From NCBI GenBank assembly GCA_035295745.1, contig DATGIL010000046.1:1-43977 (forward strand): DNA of 43,977 bases, given 5' to 3'. The position numbers were made by a program, and so were the translations under genes. Positions 16,201 through 25,927 of the stretch are shown here, one piece after another. The first letter of the stretch is position 1. The number at the start of each line of letters is the position of its first letter. The stretch comes from JAIQFL01 sp035295745. GTDB lineage: Bacteria; Acidobacteriota; Terriglobia; Bryobacterales; Bryobacteraceae. The notes beneath the pieces were generated by a model. The model was given only the letters and a program-made list of their open reading frames with translations, did not search any database and was not told the DNA's origin.

Positions 16201-18681
16201 TTGCAGCACAAAGGCATTCCGATCGGATCCTGGTTGATCTCGATTCTCGCCGCCTCGGCTTCGCAGGCGTCCGCCTTCCAGCCCATCGCGCGCTTTCCGA
16301 TTCACTCCAATCCGCTCACCATCGTTCGGCCTGTGGAGAGCCGGAAGCCGTTCACCGTCGCCGGCGAGCGCGGCGCCATCCTGGGCGAACAGGGTGGCGG
16401 TTTCGAAGCGTGGCTGTATCCCGTCAAAATTCTGAGCCAGTTCCATATCACGGGCGAACTGGCGGACTACCCCGTCCCCATCGACATCTCGGCACACGCC
16501 GCCTCCATCGAAGTGGCCCCGGCGATGACCACCATCACCTATTCACACGCGGCTTTCACGGTGAAGCAGCGGATGTTTGCCACTCGTGAAGATTCCGCCT
16601 CCGCTGTTGTCGTCCTCTTCGAGATCTCCGCCATCCGCCCGCTCCGCCTCACCTTCCGGTTCAAACCGGAGATGCAGCGGATGTGGCCGGCGCCCAACTT
16701 CGGCACTCCCAATGCCGAGTGGGTGGAGAAGGGCGGATACTACGTGCTCCACACCGACAATCCGGATGTTTCGGCTGTGGTCGCCATGCCGCGCGCGCAA
16801 CCCGGCATTCTCCCGCCCTATCAGGAGCGCCCCAAAACCTGGCCCGTGGAGTTCAAGCTCTCCTTCGATCCGAACCACGACACGGCGTTCTTTTTCCCGC
16901 TCCTGGTCATGTCGATACCGGGAGACGCGCAAACTCCCGGCCTGCTCGCCCAACTGAACGACAGCATCGCCGGCCTCTACCAGAGAACCGAAGACTACTA
17001 TGCCCATTTCTTTGATACGCGCCTCACGGTCGAGACGCCCGACGCGGATTTCGATCGCGCCATCGCTTGGGCCGAAATTGCCGTCGACCAAGGCAAAGTC
17101 AGGCTGGGCGACGAAAGCGGCCTCATCGCGGGCTACTACCAGTCGGCCGACTCTGCCCGTCCGGGCTATGCATGGTTCTTTGGCCGCGACGCGCTGTGGA
17201 CCTCCTACGCCATCAACAGCTATGGCGATTTCGCGCTCACCCGCCAAGCCCTCGAATTCCTGATCCATCGGCAGCGCCCCGATGGAAAGATCATGCACGA
17301 GTACTCACAGGCGGCCCCCCTCGTGGATTGGAAGTCCACACCATATTTCTACGCCGCTGCCGACTCTTCGCCACTCTTTGTCATGGCCATGGAGGACTAC
17401 GTGAATGCCAGCGGCGACGTGAGCTTCCTCAAGCGGCACTGGGACGCGGTCAAGCGCGCTTACGCCTTCACCCGGGCCCACGATTCCGATGGCGATGGAA
17501 TCTACGAAAACACCGAGGGCACGGGATGGGTGGAATCGTGGCCTCCGGGAATGCCACACCAGGAGATCTATCTGGCTGCCTTGGATCAGCAATCCGCCGA
17601 AGCGATCTCGCGACTGGCCGCCACCATGTCAGACGACTCGTTCTCCGCGGAGGCGCGCCGCAAGGGCGGCGAGATCCGTGCCAAGCTCGACTCCGAATAT
17701 TACCGGCCTGACTCTCGCTTCTATGCCTTCAGCCGCAATACCGACGGCTCCCTCGACCTCACCGCCACCATCTATCCGGCAGTCGCATGGTGGAGCGGGC
17801 GTCTGTCACTGGCACGGCCCGACGCGATGCTCAGCCGTTGGGCGTCCGCAGAGTTTTCGACCGACTGGGGCACCCGCGACATCAGCGACAAGACCACCTT
17901 CTACGACCCCATCAGCTATCACCAGGGCACCGTCTGGCCCTTGTTCACCGGATGGGTCTCGCTGGCCGAATACCGCGCGGCGCGTGCGCTGGCAGGCTAT
18001 CAGCACTTGATGCAGAATGCCGATCTCACCTGGTCTCAGGATTTGGGATCGGTCACGGAACTCCTCTCCGGCCAGTTTTTCCAGCCGCTCGGGCGCAGCA
18101 GTTCGCACCAGATCTGGTCTTCCGCAATGGTCATTTCTCCAGCCCTGCGGGGGCTCTTCGGTTTGGATTGGGACGCTCTCCGACACACGTTGCGATTGGC
18201 TCCGCATCTGCCCGCCACCTGGGATTATGCCCGTCTCCACAACGTGCCGCTGGGCGCGTCGCGGATGGATTTGGATTTCACGCGGCGGGATGGTTCTCTG
18301 ATCGTCACGGCTCGGTCCACGTCGCCCGGCGAGTTTTGCCTGGAGCTCCAGACTGCTCCCCGCGATCGGGGCTGCAGTGCGTCTCCCGGCGGCGCACACG
18401 AATTGACGCTCCCCCTTCCGCCAGTCGAAGTCGCCATTCCTCACCAGGCGCCGATTGCCGGTTCGCCGACCGTCCAACTTAAAGCCGTGAGTGAACGCCT
18501 CGAAGCCAGTCGGTATGAACTGATACTCGAAGCGCGAGGCGGCTCGGAGTATGATCTCCCAGTAAGGCTCAACCATGCCGCCGTCGGGGTGACTGGCGCG
18601 GAATTGTCAGGGAGCAAGGTACACGTTCGATTTCCCGCCGGGGACGGATATCGGCGAGTGGAGGTCGCCTTCACATGGTAG
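16201..18681 (+). CDS. Secreted (alpha/alpha)6 glycoside hydrolase, amylo-1,6-glucosidase/debranching type
   Basis: About 826 residues if the TTG at 16201 is the start. This gives a good signal peptide (GSWLISILAASASQASA); a longer TTG start at 16108 is in frame. The N-terminal 300 residues are a beta-rich domain like that preceding debranching-enzyme catalytic domains. The centre is a six-hairpin barrel: GYAWFFGRDALWTSYAINSYGD, QRPDGKIMHEY, DGDGIYENTEGTGWVES, and DPISYHQGTVWPLFTGW, the last resembling the GTxWP segment of glycogen-debranching C-domains. A small beta domain closes the protein. It likely hydrolyses alpha-glucans in the periplasm or outside; exact specificity is not clear, and another six-hairpin family is possible. 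Its last seven bases overlap the trehalase start, so the two are co-translated. Confidence 0.78.
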   Translation: MQHKGIPIGSWLISILAASASQASAFQPIARFPIHSNPLTIVRPVESRKPFTVAGERGAILGEQGGGFEAWLYPVKILSQFHITGELADYPVPIDISAHAASIEVAPAMTTITYSHAAFTVKQRMFATREDSASAVVVLFEISAIRPLRLTFRFKPEMQRMWPAPNFGTPNAEWVEKGGYYVLHTDNPDVSAVVAMPRAQPGILPPYQERPKTWPVEFKLSFDPNHDTAFFFPLLVMSIPGDAQTPGLLAQLNDSIAGLYQRTEDYYAHFFDTRLTVETPDADFDRAIAWAEIAVDQGKVRLGDESGLIAGYYQSADSARPGYAWFFGRDALWTSYAINSYGDFALTRQALEFLIHRQRPDGKIMHEYSQAAPLVDWKSTPYFYAAADSSPLFVMAMEDYVNASGDVSFLKRHWDAVKRAYAFTRAHDSDGDGIYENTEGTGWVESWPPGMPHQEIYLAALDQQSAEAISRLAATMSDDSFSAEARRKGGEIRAKLDSEYYRPDSRFYAFSRNTDGSLDLTATIYPAVAWWSGRLSLARPDAMLSRWASAEFSTDWGTRDISDKTTFYDPISYHQGTVWPLFTGWVSLAEYRAARALAGYQHLMQNADLTWSQDLGSVTELLSGQFFQPLGRSSSHQIWSSAMVISPALRGLFGLDWDALRHTLRLAPHLPATWDYARLHNVPLGASRMDLDFTRRDGSLIVTARSTSPGEFCLELQTAPRDRGCSASPGGAHELTLPLPPVEVAIPHQAPIAGSPTVQLKAVSERLEASRYELILEARGGSEYDLPVRLNHAAVGVTGAELSGSKVHVRFPAGDGYRRVEVAFTW

Positions 18682-20306
18682 GACATGATGTAAGAAAGGC
18701 CAGTCATGGCGGAACGGCATCGATCCGGCGCGTCAGCCGTTTGTCGTTCGCTCTGCTGGCGTCCTTTCTCGCCCTTTCGCAGACCGCGCCGCAGACCGCG
18801 CGCCGGCCCATCCTCGACTACATCAAGCAGACGTGGCCCGTGCTGGCCCGTTCGAATCAGATGCTGGCGACCGCGGCCGTGGATCCTAAGTTCCCACCTC
18901 CTGCCAATGGCGTTTGGCCGGTGTACGTGGCGCGTGATGAGAACCTGTCGAATATCGACCAACAGTTACGCCGCGACCTCTCCGCCGCCGACTTTCGAAA
19001 AATCTCGCTGCATGCCCTTCCCGCGAACCTCGCACAATTACGCGAGCAGGGGCTCCTGTACCTGCCGCACCCGTACGTCGTACCCGGAGGGCGGTTCAAC
19101 GAGATGTACGGATGGGACAGCTACTTCATTCAACTCGGCCTGCTCCGAGACGGTGAAAGCGAACTGGCGAAGGACATGGCGGAGAATTTCCTGTACGAGA
19201 TCCGGAATTACGGCAGGATTCTCAACGCCAACCGAACCTACTACCTGACGCGCTCCCAGCCTCCCTTTTTGACCCAAATGCTGCTCGGCGTGTACGCCCA
19301 GACGCACGATCGGAAGTGGCTCCAGAACGCTGTGCCGGCAATCGAAAAGTATTACCAATTCTGGACCACCGCGCCGCATCTTACTCCCGAGACGTCGCTG
19401 TCCCGCTATTACGACCTGGGCGATGGCCCGGCCCCGGAAGTCCTCTCGTCCGAAAAGAACGCGGATGGCGTCAACCACTACGACCTCGTGAAACAGTACT
19501 TCCGCACTCACCAGGTGGCCGATTACGATGTCGGCGAATACTACGACAAGGGCCGCGATATCCTCACCACCCTGTTCTACAAAGGCGACCGGTCCATGCG
19601 CGAGTCCGGTTTCGATCCGTCCGATCGCTTCGGCAAGTTCAACATCGATATCATCCACTACGACCCGGTGTGCCTGAATTCGCTGCTCTATCTAATGGAG
19701 CGGCAGACCGCCGAAATCATGAAGATTCTCAATCGGACCTCCGATGTGGCGACCTGGGACAAGCGCGCCACAGAACGTTCCGACCGCATCAATCGCTTCC
19801 TGTGGGACCAACAGGCGGGCCTTTACTTCGATTACGAATTTGTCCATCTGCGCCAGCGCAAATATCCATTTGCGACCACGTTCCTGCCGCTTTGGGCCGG
19901 CGTCGCCAGCCGTGAACAGGCGGCCGCCGTGGTCCGCAACCTGCCGCTCTTCGAGAAGCCCGGCGGCTTGCAAACCAGCACCACTGTCACCGGCAACCAG
20001 TGGGACGCACCGTTCGCCTGGGCGCCCCTCCAGTTGTTTGCCGTCGAAGGCTTGCGCCGTTACGGATACAATGCCGAGGCCGACCGGGTTTCCACCGAGT
20101 TTCTGTCCATGGTGCTGGAGCAGTACCGCGAGCACGGCATCATCGTCGAGAAGTACGATGCAGTACGCCGTAGCATGGATGTGAACCGCGGCATTCAATT
20201 CGGATACAGTTCGAACGAAGCCGGCTTTGGCTGGACCAACGCCGTGTTCACCGCCCTGTACGACGCCTTGCCCGCGAAACAACGTAGTGATTTGATGGCG
20301 CAATAA
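18675..20306 (+). CDS. treA: Periplasmic trehalase, GH37
   Basis: Hydrolyses trehalose to two glucose units. 543 residues with a Sec signal in the first 45 (RLSFALLASFLALSQTAPQTA). Both GH37 signatures are present: PGGRFNEMYGWDSYF at about residue 137 and QWDAPFAWAP at about residue 441. The substrate-binding arginines and the catalytic acid region (ESGFDPSDRF, ASxW-like) are in the expected order, and the C-terminal NRGIQFGYSSNEAGFGWTN matches the family. It starts inside the end of the upstream debranching-type glycosidase gene. The pair suggests periplasmic breakdown of alpha-glucosides, perhaps scavenging of external trehalose or glucans. A double-hairpin repeat follows about 95 bases after the stop. 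Confidence 0.93.
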   Translation: MVGHDVRKASHGGTASIRRVSRLSFALLASFLALSQTAPQTARRPILDYIKQTWPVLARSNQMLATAAVDPKFPPPANGVWPVYVARDENLSNIDQQLRRDLSAADFRKISLHALPANLAQLREQGLLYLPHPYVVPGGRFNEMYGWDSYFIQLGLLRDGESELAKDMAENFLYEIRNYGRILNANRTYYLTRSQPPFLTQMLLGVYAQTHDRKWLQNAVPAIEKYYQFWTTAPHLTPETSLSRYYDLGDGPAPEVLSSEKNADGVNHYDLVKQYFRTHQVADYDVGEYYDKGRDILTTLFYKGDRSMRESGFDPSDRFGKFNIDIIHYDPVCLNSLLYLMERQTAEIMKILNRTSDVATWDKRATERSDRINRFLWDQQAGLYFDYEFVHLRQRKYPFATTFLPLWAGVASREQAAAVVRNLPLFEKPGGLQTSTTVTGNQWDAPFAWAPLQLFAVEGLRRYGYNAEADRVSTEFLSMVLEQYREHGIIVEKYDAVRRSMDVNRGIQFGYSSNEAGFGWTNAVFTALYDALPAKQRSDLMAQ

Positions 20307-20401
20307 ACTCTGCCCGCCATCCGACCAGCCCCGTCCCCGCGCGCCCGCAGGCCCAACGCGAACGAAGCGAAGGGGGTGCGGACGCAGATTCGGTAGACGC
20401 A

Positions 20402-20454
20402 CGAAAAGCGTCGACAAGAATGTCGACGCGGCAAACAGAAGTGTTTGCGCCACG
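20402..20454 (-). repeat. Double-hairpin intergenic repeat, copy 2
   Basis: 53 bases. On the minus strand: CGTGGCGC, stem CAAACA/TGTTTG, stem GCGTCGACA/TGTCGACGC (nine perfect pairs), ending GCTTTTCG. Similarity to copy 4 extends about 11 bases further (GTGGGCAGC versus GTGGGTAGC). It lies after trehalase and before the regulator gene. Confidence 0.88.
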
Positions 20455-20542
20455 GCTGCCCACCAAGACCTTGCGGGAGCGTCTGCACCGCGAGGCGAGT
20501 TGGGTCTTGCAAAGGCGCAACTGGCGCGATAGACTTCAGGAA

Positions 20543-21811
20543 ATGCCCGCCAAAGGGGTTAGTGGTCCGGGCCTTGACGCTCGGGCTGCAGAGGTGGAAA
20601 GACTAATCGACAGCGCTGTCATGCGCGGATCCGAGTCGCTTTGCAGGCTTCTACGCTACTTAGCGAATCGGGCGATTCAAGAACCGGGGATCCCGATTCG
20701 GGAGCATGAAATCGCCGTTGAGGTTTTCGGCCGCACCGGCGCATTTGATCCCCGCATCGATTCCACCGTTCGAGTCAATATCGCGCGCCTGCGTGCCAAG
20801 CTCATCGAATACTACAACGGCCCGGGCGGCAAAGATCAAATCGCCATCGAACTCCCAAAGGGCTCCTATACACTCGCCTTCTCTCCCAAATGCCAGGAAG
20901 TAGAGCCGCCTAAGATCACGGTCCGGTCCGTCATCGAGACGCCGGCGATTCGCGTCGAACCGCCTCGCAGCAACCGTTCGCTGCTGATCGCGTTTGTTTG
21001 CATGACGGCGATCACCGCGACCCTAGCCGCCACCTTACTGCTCGAACGCAACCCGCGGCGCGAGACCCGTGCTGCAGTCGATACCGGCGACACGCATTCC
21101 CTGCGCCGTTTCTGGAGCGTGCTCCTGAATGGACCGAACGATCCCCTGGTCGTCTTCAGCAACGCGACCTTCGTCGGCAAGCCTGCGACCGGCATGCGTT
21201 ACTTCGTCTCCTCTCGCGACGCCGGCCGCGAAGTCGTGGATTTCTATACTGGCGTCGGCGAGGTACTCAGCATCCACGCTCTCGATCGAACTTTTTCGCT
21301 GCTCGGCCGCGCCATTCGCGTCAAGCGCGGAGGTCTCCTTTCGCTTGACGATATGGAAAGCAGCGACGTCATTTTTGTCGGATCGTCTCTGGAGAACCTG
21401 CCTTTGCGCGACGTCCCTGGTTTACAGGATTTCCAGTTCCGGCTGATGGAGTCTGGGCCGCGGTCCGGACAGGGTGGGCTGATCAATCTCTCTCCTCGAG
21501 ACGGCGAGCCCAAGGTTTTCCTCCCGAGTTCCCTTCCCCTCAGCGAGGACTATGCAGTCGTGGGATTGGTTCCCGGTCTGAATCCATCCCGCTGGGCTCT
21601 GATACTCGCGGGCACTTCCACCATCGGCACGCAAGGTGCGGTAGAGTACGTTTGCCGCGAGGATACTCTGCATGACTTACTCGAACTCGCGGGCAAGGTC
21701 AAACCGGGTTCGCCGCCCCGTTTCGAAGCTGTCCTGGATGTCCACATCAAAGGCGGCGTTCCGGTTCAAAGCAAAATCGTCGCCTTTCACGAACGCCGGC
21801 CCCGAAACTAA
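20543..21811 (+). CDS. Winged-helix transcriptional regulator with one membrane span
   Basis: About 422 residues from ATG 20543. Residues 1-120 contain a winged-helix domain of a type common in Acidobacteria: SESLCRLLRYLANRAI, REHEIAVEVFGRTGAFDPRIDSTVRVNIARLRAKLIEYY, IELPKGSYTLAF. A hydrophobic helix (SLLIAFVCMTAITATLAATLLL, about 145-165) divides it from a roughly 250-residue extracytoplasmic domain of unknown fold, the topology of CadC/ToxR-like one-component sensors. An earlier ATG at 20420 is in frame but would translate the preceding repeat, so I reject it. No well-placed ribosome site supports 20543, so the start is tentative. It lies directly upstream of the TonB receptor, a plausible target; the signal sensed is unknown. 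Confidence 0.72.
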   Translation: MPAKGVSGPGLDARAAEVERLIDSAVMRGSESLCRLLRYLANRAIQEPGIPIREHEIAVEVFGRTGAFDPRIDSTVRVNIARLRAKLIEYYNGPGGKDQIAIELPKGSYTLAFSPKCQEVEPPKITVRSVIETPAIRVEPPRSNRSLLIAFVCMTAITATLAATLLLERNPRRETRAAVDTGDTHSLRRFWSVLLNGPNDPLVVFSNATFVGKPATGMRYFVSSRDAGREVVDFYTGVGEVLSIHALDRTFSLLGRAIRVKRGGLLSLDDMESSDVIFVGSSLENLPLRDVPGLQDFQFRLMESGPRSGQGGLINLSPRDGEPKVFLPSSLPLSEDYAVVGLVPGLNPSRWALILAGTSTIGTQGAVEYVCREDTLHDLLELAGKVKPGSPPRFEAVLDVHIKGGVPVQSKIVAFHERRPRN

Positions 21812-22301
21812 TTCCAACCTGTCGGGCCAGCCTCCTCTTCGTCCCTCATAGATCGTTGCTGCTGATTCTGGCGCCACCCGAGATTTGGACTCTTCTTGCT
21901 TTTAGATCCAGCCGTGTGATCGGTCGAGGTGGACTCACCTGTCCGCTTTTCATACGTCCAACCAGTCAGCCACGAAGTTCGGCTTTTCCAACAGTTACCC
22001 CAACCAAATCATGCCGATAATGCGACGTATACTACGCCTGTCACCTGTCCTAACATGATGTTTAACATTGCGATCATACGCCTCATTTCGCACGTCCCAG
22101 CATTCCCTCTATTCACCACCCAAACCCAATCAAACACAAGCCTTACCATCTAACCGATGAGCGGGAAACGTAAGTTTTCGGGTGTTTCGAAGTTTTTAGC
22201 TAGTATTTTTATATGATCCGACCTAGACTTCGGACTGTCTGGGGTCCGAGGGATTGTTTGAGTCGTCTTTACCCCGCATAAAATTCAGAAGCGAGGACTA
22301 T
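21812..22301 (+). promoter_or_regulatory. 490-base leader of the TonB receptor gene
   Basis: No gene seen. The stretch is more AT-rich than its surroundings, especially 22160-22215, where a weak -10-like TATATG (22210-22215) occurs. A hairpin TCGGAC/GTCCGA (22230-22249, 8-base loop) lies between that site and the receptor's GAGGA ribosome site. A promoter with a structured 5' leader is likely; hexamer assignment is uncertain. Confidence 0.45.
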
Positions 22302-25300
22302 ATGCTGACTCGTGGTCGAGGAATCGTGTGCTTAGCAGCACTCTTGCTGCTGTTCTGTGTGCCCGCCAGTGCTCAACAGGTTTTCGGAAGCATCTTCGGT
22401 ACGGTAACCGATGCCAGTGGCTCCTTCGTAGTCGGGGCAAAGGTCACTGTCAGCGATGTCAATAAGGGGACGCGTTTCGAGGTCGAAACCGACGCTTCCG
22501 GCAACTACGTCAAGGGGCAACTGATCCCCGGTAAATACACCATCACCATCGAGTCTAAGGGCTTCCAAGCCGTCAAGTCTGACGCTGTGGACGTGCATGT
22601 GGATGAGTCGGTGCGCTACGACGCGGCCTTGAAGGTCGGCGACGTGACGACCGAAGTAGAAGTCGTCGCCACCGCTGCCTTGCTCCAAACCGATCGCTCG
22701 GACGTCGCGCAGACCTTCACCGCGCAGTTGATCAATGACCTCCCCAATATCGGCCGAAACCTGCAGTCGATGGAACTGCTGAATCCCGGTACCGCCAAGA
22801 TCGGCTGGCAACACGCTTCCGACGAGAATCCCCAGGGCAGCGTTCAGATGATCGTCAACGGCCAGCTCTTCGACTCCATGGGATATGAGCTCGATGGCAC
22901 GACGAACCAAGACCCCATCCTCGGCATCATCGTGATTAACCCGACCTTCGACTCGGTGGAGGAAGTGAAGCAGGCCAACCAGAACTTCGACGCGGAGTTC
23001 GCCTATGTGGGCGGAGGCATCGCGTCTTATTCCACGCGGTCTGGCACCAATCAATTGCACGCAGATGTTTTTGAGTACCTCCAACTCAACAGTCCCGGCT
23101 TCACCAGTTTCGCTGCGAATCCCTTTTCCGGATTGCCCGCGGCGCCTTACCGCCAAAATCAGTTCGGCGGTTCAGTGGCGGGCCGCATCATCAAGGACAA
23201 GCTTTTCTACTTTGGCGACGTTCAGATAAACCGCCAGTCGCAGGGAGCGGGCGTGGTCACCAGCGTGCCCGACGCCCAGAATCGCTCCGGAAACTTCAGC
23301 GACTGGCTCGCTTACAATCCGAATTACGCGATCTACGACCCCAACAGCGGAAACCCGCAAACCGGTGTCGGGCGCACCATCTTCCCCAACAACACCATTC
23401 CCGCCAGTCAGATCAGTTCGCAAGCCAAGGCCATCATGGCTTATTGGCCGCTGCCCAACCTCCAGCAAATCAGTAATGCCCCCTTCCTCAATAACTACTC
23501 CGCCAACGGAGCCGTTGCCATCACCGGCAATCAGTTTGACACCCGTGAAGATTACTATCTCAACCAGAAGAATGCGATCTTCGGGCGTTACAGTTTCGCC
23601 GGATTCACCGAAACCGCTCCCGGCGCATTCGGGCTCGAGGCCGGCGGACCTCAGTTCGGCAACTATGCCGGCAACTCCCAGGCGCGTAACCAGAGTCTGG
23701 CAATCGGCTGGACGCGTACCATCAGCCCGACCGTCATCAACGAATTCCGCTTCGGTTTCATGCGCTATCACGTGTTCGATGTGCCCAACGGGTTCGGCAC
23801 CAGCCCTGCCAAGGACGCCGGCATTCCCGGCTTGAACCTTGACAGCACCTATACCTCGGGCATGCCGTACTTCAACATCCCGTCGCCCAACGACGCATTC
23901 CAGCTTGGATACGCCCTCGGCGTGAATCAGTGCAACTGCCCGCTCACGCAGACCGAGCGGCAATATCAGTTCGTCGATAACTTCTCCAAGACTGTCGGCA
24001 AGCACGCCTTGAAGTTCGGCGCCGATCTCCGATATGCACAGAATTTACGTGTCCCCAGCGACAGCCACCGCGCCGGCGAATTGACCTTCAACGGCGGCGT
24101 CACCGGTAACGTCGCCGCAGTGGGGCAGAATCCGTCCCCGGGCATCGGACTCGCGACCTTCCTCCTGGGAGATGTGACGAACTTCAATCGCTACGTCAGC
24201 AGCAGCACCGATGCGCAGGAAAGCCAGCCTCGCCTCTTCTTCTATGCGCAGGACTCCTGGCGCCCCACCGCCAAGCTGACTCTCAACCTCGGCCTGCGCT
24301 GGGAACTGACCTATCCGGAATCGGTCAACGCCGCCGGAAATGGCGCCACGCTCAATCTCAACAACGGGTTGATGTACGTATTTGGCGTGGGTGGAGTCTC
24401 CTCTCATGGCATTCAGAACATGAGCTACCACCACTTCGCCCCCCGGCTGGGAATCGCCTACCAGATCAATCCGAAGACTGTGGTGCGCGCCGGTTATGGC
24501 TGGTCTTACGATTTAGGCGTGTTTGGATCCAACTTTGGCCACAACGTCACACAGAATCCGCCGGTCCTTTCCAACCAGAGTGTGCAGCCGCCCAACGGAT
24601 TCACCGACGTATTTACCCTGGCGCAAGGTCCGCCCACTCTCGCTCCTGTCACGGTAAGCCAAAACGGGACTTTCCCGCTGCCGGCGGGCATCAATCCGAA
24701 ATTCCGCCCGGCCACCATCACCTTCCCGACGGTGTATCAGTACAACATTGCCCTGCAGCATCAACTCTCCAATAAGGTGACCTTCACCGCGGCCTACGTG
24801 GGCAACTCCAACCGCCATGGATTCATGGGGACCAGCAACACCATCAACCCCAACGAAGCCATCTTCGTTCCCGGCGTCTCCAACACGAATCTGGACCGGC
24901 CCTTCTACGGCAAATTCGGCTGGACGAACGACCTCTCCTATTACTGCGATTGCGCCAACGAGCACTACAACTCGTTCCAGGGAACCGTGGTCGTGCGTGC
25001 CATGCAAGGCTGGACCCTGCAGGGAAGCTACACCTATCAGCGCCAGTGGGGCGATGGTTGGGGTTATGACTCGAATTACTACTTCCTCTATGACCGTGCC
25101 GATGGACAAGGCTACAGCAACACGCTTCCCCGCGGTCAGCTAACCTTGGCCCAGACGTATGAAATCCCGTTCGGCCGGGGACGCAAGTTCGGCGCTAACC
25201 TGAGCAAGGCCGCAGATGCCGCCTTGGGCGGTTGGACCCTGAGCGGGATTACCACCTACTACACCGGCTTCGGATTCTCCCCCACCTTGGAGAATTACGG

Positions 25301-25697
25301 ATCGCAGGGCGGCCAACCCAACCAGGGTCCGAACAACCGGCCTAACCTTGGGAACAGTGATCCCTACGCGGGTGCGCAGGGCAACCGGAACCAATGGTTC
25401 GTTGGTGGAATCGGCGGCGCGTTCTTGATCCCGTCTGCCAACTCCTTCGGCAATTACCCGATCAACACGCTCTTCGGACCGCACTTCATTCAGCAGGACC
25501 TCACGCTCGCGAAGACCTTCAAATTCACCGAGCGACTCGGCTTCACCCTGCGTGCCGATTCCTCGAACCTCTTCAACCACACCAATCTCGGCACACCCAA
25601 CGGTGACGTGCAAAGCCCCAGCGCCGGCCAGATCACCGGCCTCGCGGGCGGCGGCACCATGCGCCGTCTGCAATTCTCCGGCACTCTGCGATTCTGA
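22302..25697 (+). CDS. Oar-like TonB-dependent receptor with carboxypeptidase-regulatory domain
   Basis: 1131 residues from ATG 22302, chosen for its GAGGA ribosome site six bases upstream and the signal peptide that follows (CLAALLLLFCVPASAQQ). Residues 30-120 are a CarboxypepD_reg beta-sandwich (GSIFGTVTDASGSFVVGAKVTV ... GKYTITIESKGF). Next come a plug-like domain (ELDGTTNQDPI, YSTRSGTNQLHADVFEY) and a long outer-membrane barrel ending in FSGTLRF. In Acidobacteria such receptors import glycans or other large nutrients or serve as surface proteins; substrate unknown. It is followed at once by a strong hairpin, so it forms a single-gene unit or the end of one starting with the upstream regulator. 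Complete, with no frame errors seen. Confidence 0.92.
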   Translation: MLTRGRGIVCLAALLLLFCVPASAQQVFGSIFGTVTDASGSFVVGAKVTVSDVNKGTRFEVETDASGNYVKGQLIPGKYTITIESKGFQAVKSDAVDVHVDESVRYDAALKVGDVTTEVEVVATAALLQTDRSDVAQTFTAQLINDLPNIGRNLQSMELLNPGTAKIGWQHASDENPQGSVQMIVNGQLFDSMGYELDGTTNQDPILGIIVINPTFDSVEEVKQANQNFDAEFAYVGGGIASYSTRSGTNQLHADVFEYLQLNSPGFTSFAANPFSGLPAAPYRQNQFGGSVAGRIIKDKLFYFGDVQINRQSQGAGVVTSVPDAQNRSGNFSDWLAYNPNYAIYDPNSGNPQTGVGRTIFPNNTIPASQISSQAKAIMAYWPLPNLQQISNAPFLNNYSANGAVAITGNQFDTREDYYLNQKNAIFGRYSFAGFTETAPGAFGLEAGGPQFGNYAGNSQARNQSLAIGWTRTISPTVINEFRFGFMRYHVFDVPNGFGTSPAKDAGIPGLNLDSTYTSGMPYFNIPSPNDAFQLGYALGVNQCNCPLTQTERQYQFVDNFSKTVGKHALKFGADLRYAQNLRVPSDSHRAGELTFNGGVTGNVAAVGQNPSPGIGLATFLLGDVTNFNRYVSSSTDAQESQPRLFFYAQDSWRPTAKLTLNLGLRWELTYPESVNAAGNGATLNLNNGLMYVFGVGGVSSHGIQNMSYHHFAPRLGIAYQINPKTVVRAGYGWSYDLGVFGSNFGHNVTQNPPVLSNQSVQPPNGFTDVFTLAQGPPTLAPVTVSQNGTFPLPAGINPKFRPATITFPTVYQYNIALQHQLSNKVTFTAAYVGNSNRHGFMGTSNTINPNEAIFVPGVSNTNLDRPFYGKFGWTNDLSYYCDCANEHYNSFQGTVVVRAMQGWTLQGSYTYQRQWGDGWGYDSNYYFLYDRADGQGYSNTLPRGQLTLAQTYEIPFGRGRKFGANLSKAADAALGGWTLSGITTYYTGFGFSPTLENYGSQGGQPNQGPNNRPNLGNSDPYAGAQGNRNQWFVGGIGGAFLIPSANSFGNYPINTLFGPHFIQQDLTLAKTFKFTERLGFTLRADSSNLFNHTNLGTPNGDVQSPSAGQITGLAGGGTMRRLQFSGTLRF

Positions 25698-25699
25698 CG

Positions 25700-25738
25700 A
25701 TTAGCGTGGCGCGGCACCAGTTGCCGCGCCACGCTAAT
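25700..25738 (+). terminator. 17-pair perfect hairpin after TonB receptor
   Basis: ATTAGCGTGGCGCGGCA, five-base loop CCAGT, then its exact complement; it begins two bases after the receptor stop codon. The stem is very stable. No T-run follows, so it may work as a bidirectional or RNA-stabilising element rather than a classic intrinsic terminator. Confidence 0.7.
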
Positions 25739-25927
25739 GTGTCCATACCTCGGCTGACTACGCGGTGAGGCGATCCGCGGTCATAAAGGCAGCCATCCAG
25801 TCCTCGGAAACTCTCCGCACTCCCAGGTCAAAGTCTCAGCAAACCCTACGCGACAAGGGAAGCACCTCTCCGCGGCTTGTCCAGGACTGCATACACTTTC
25901 GGCCTCGCCTGGGATACAATCCAGACC

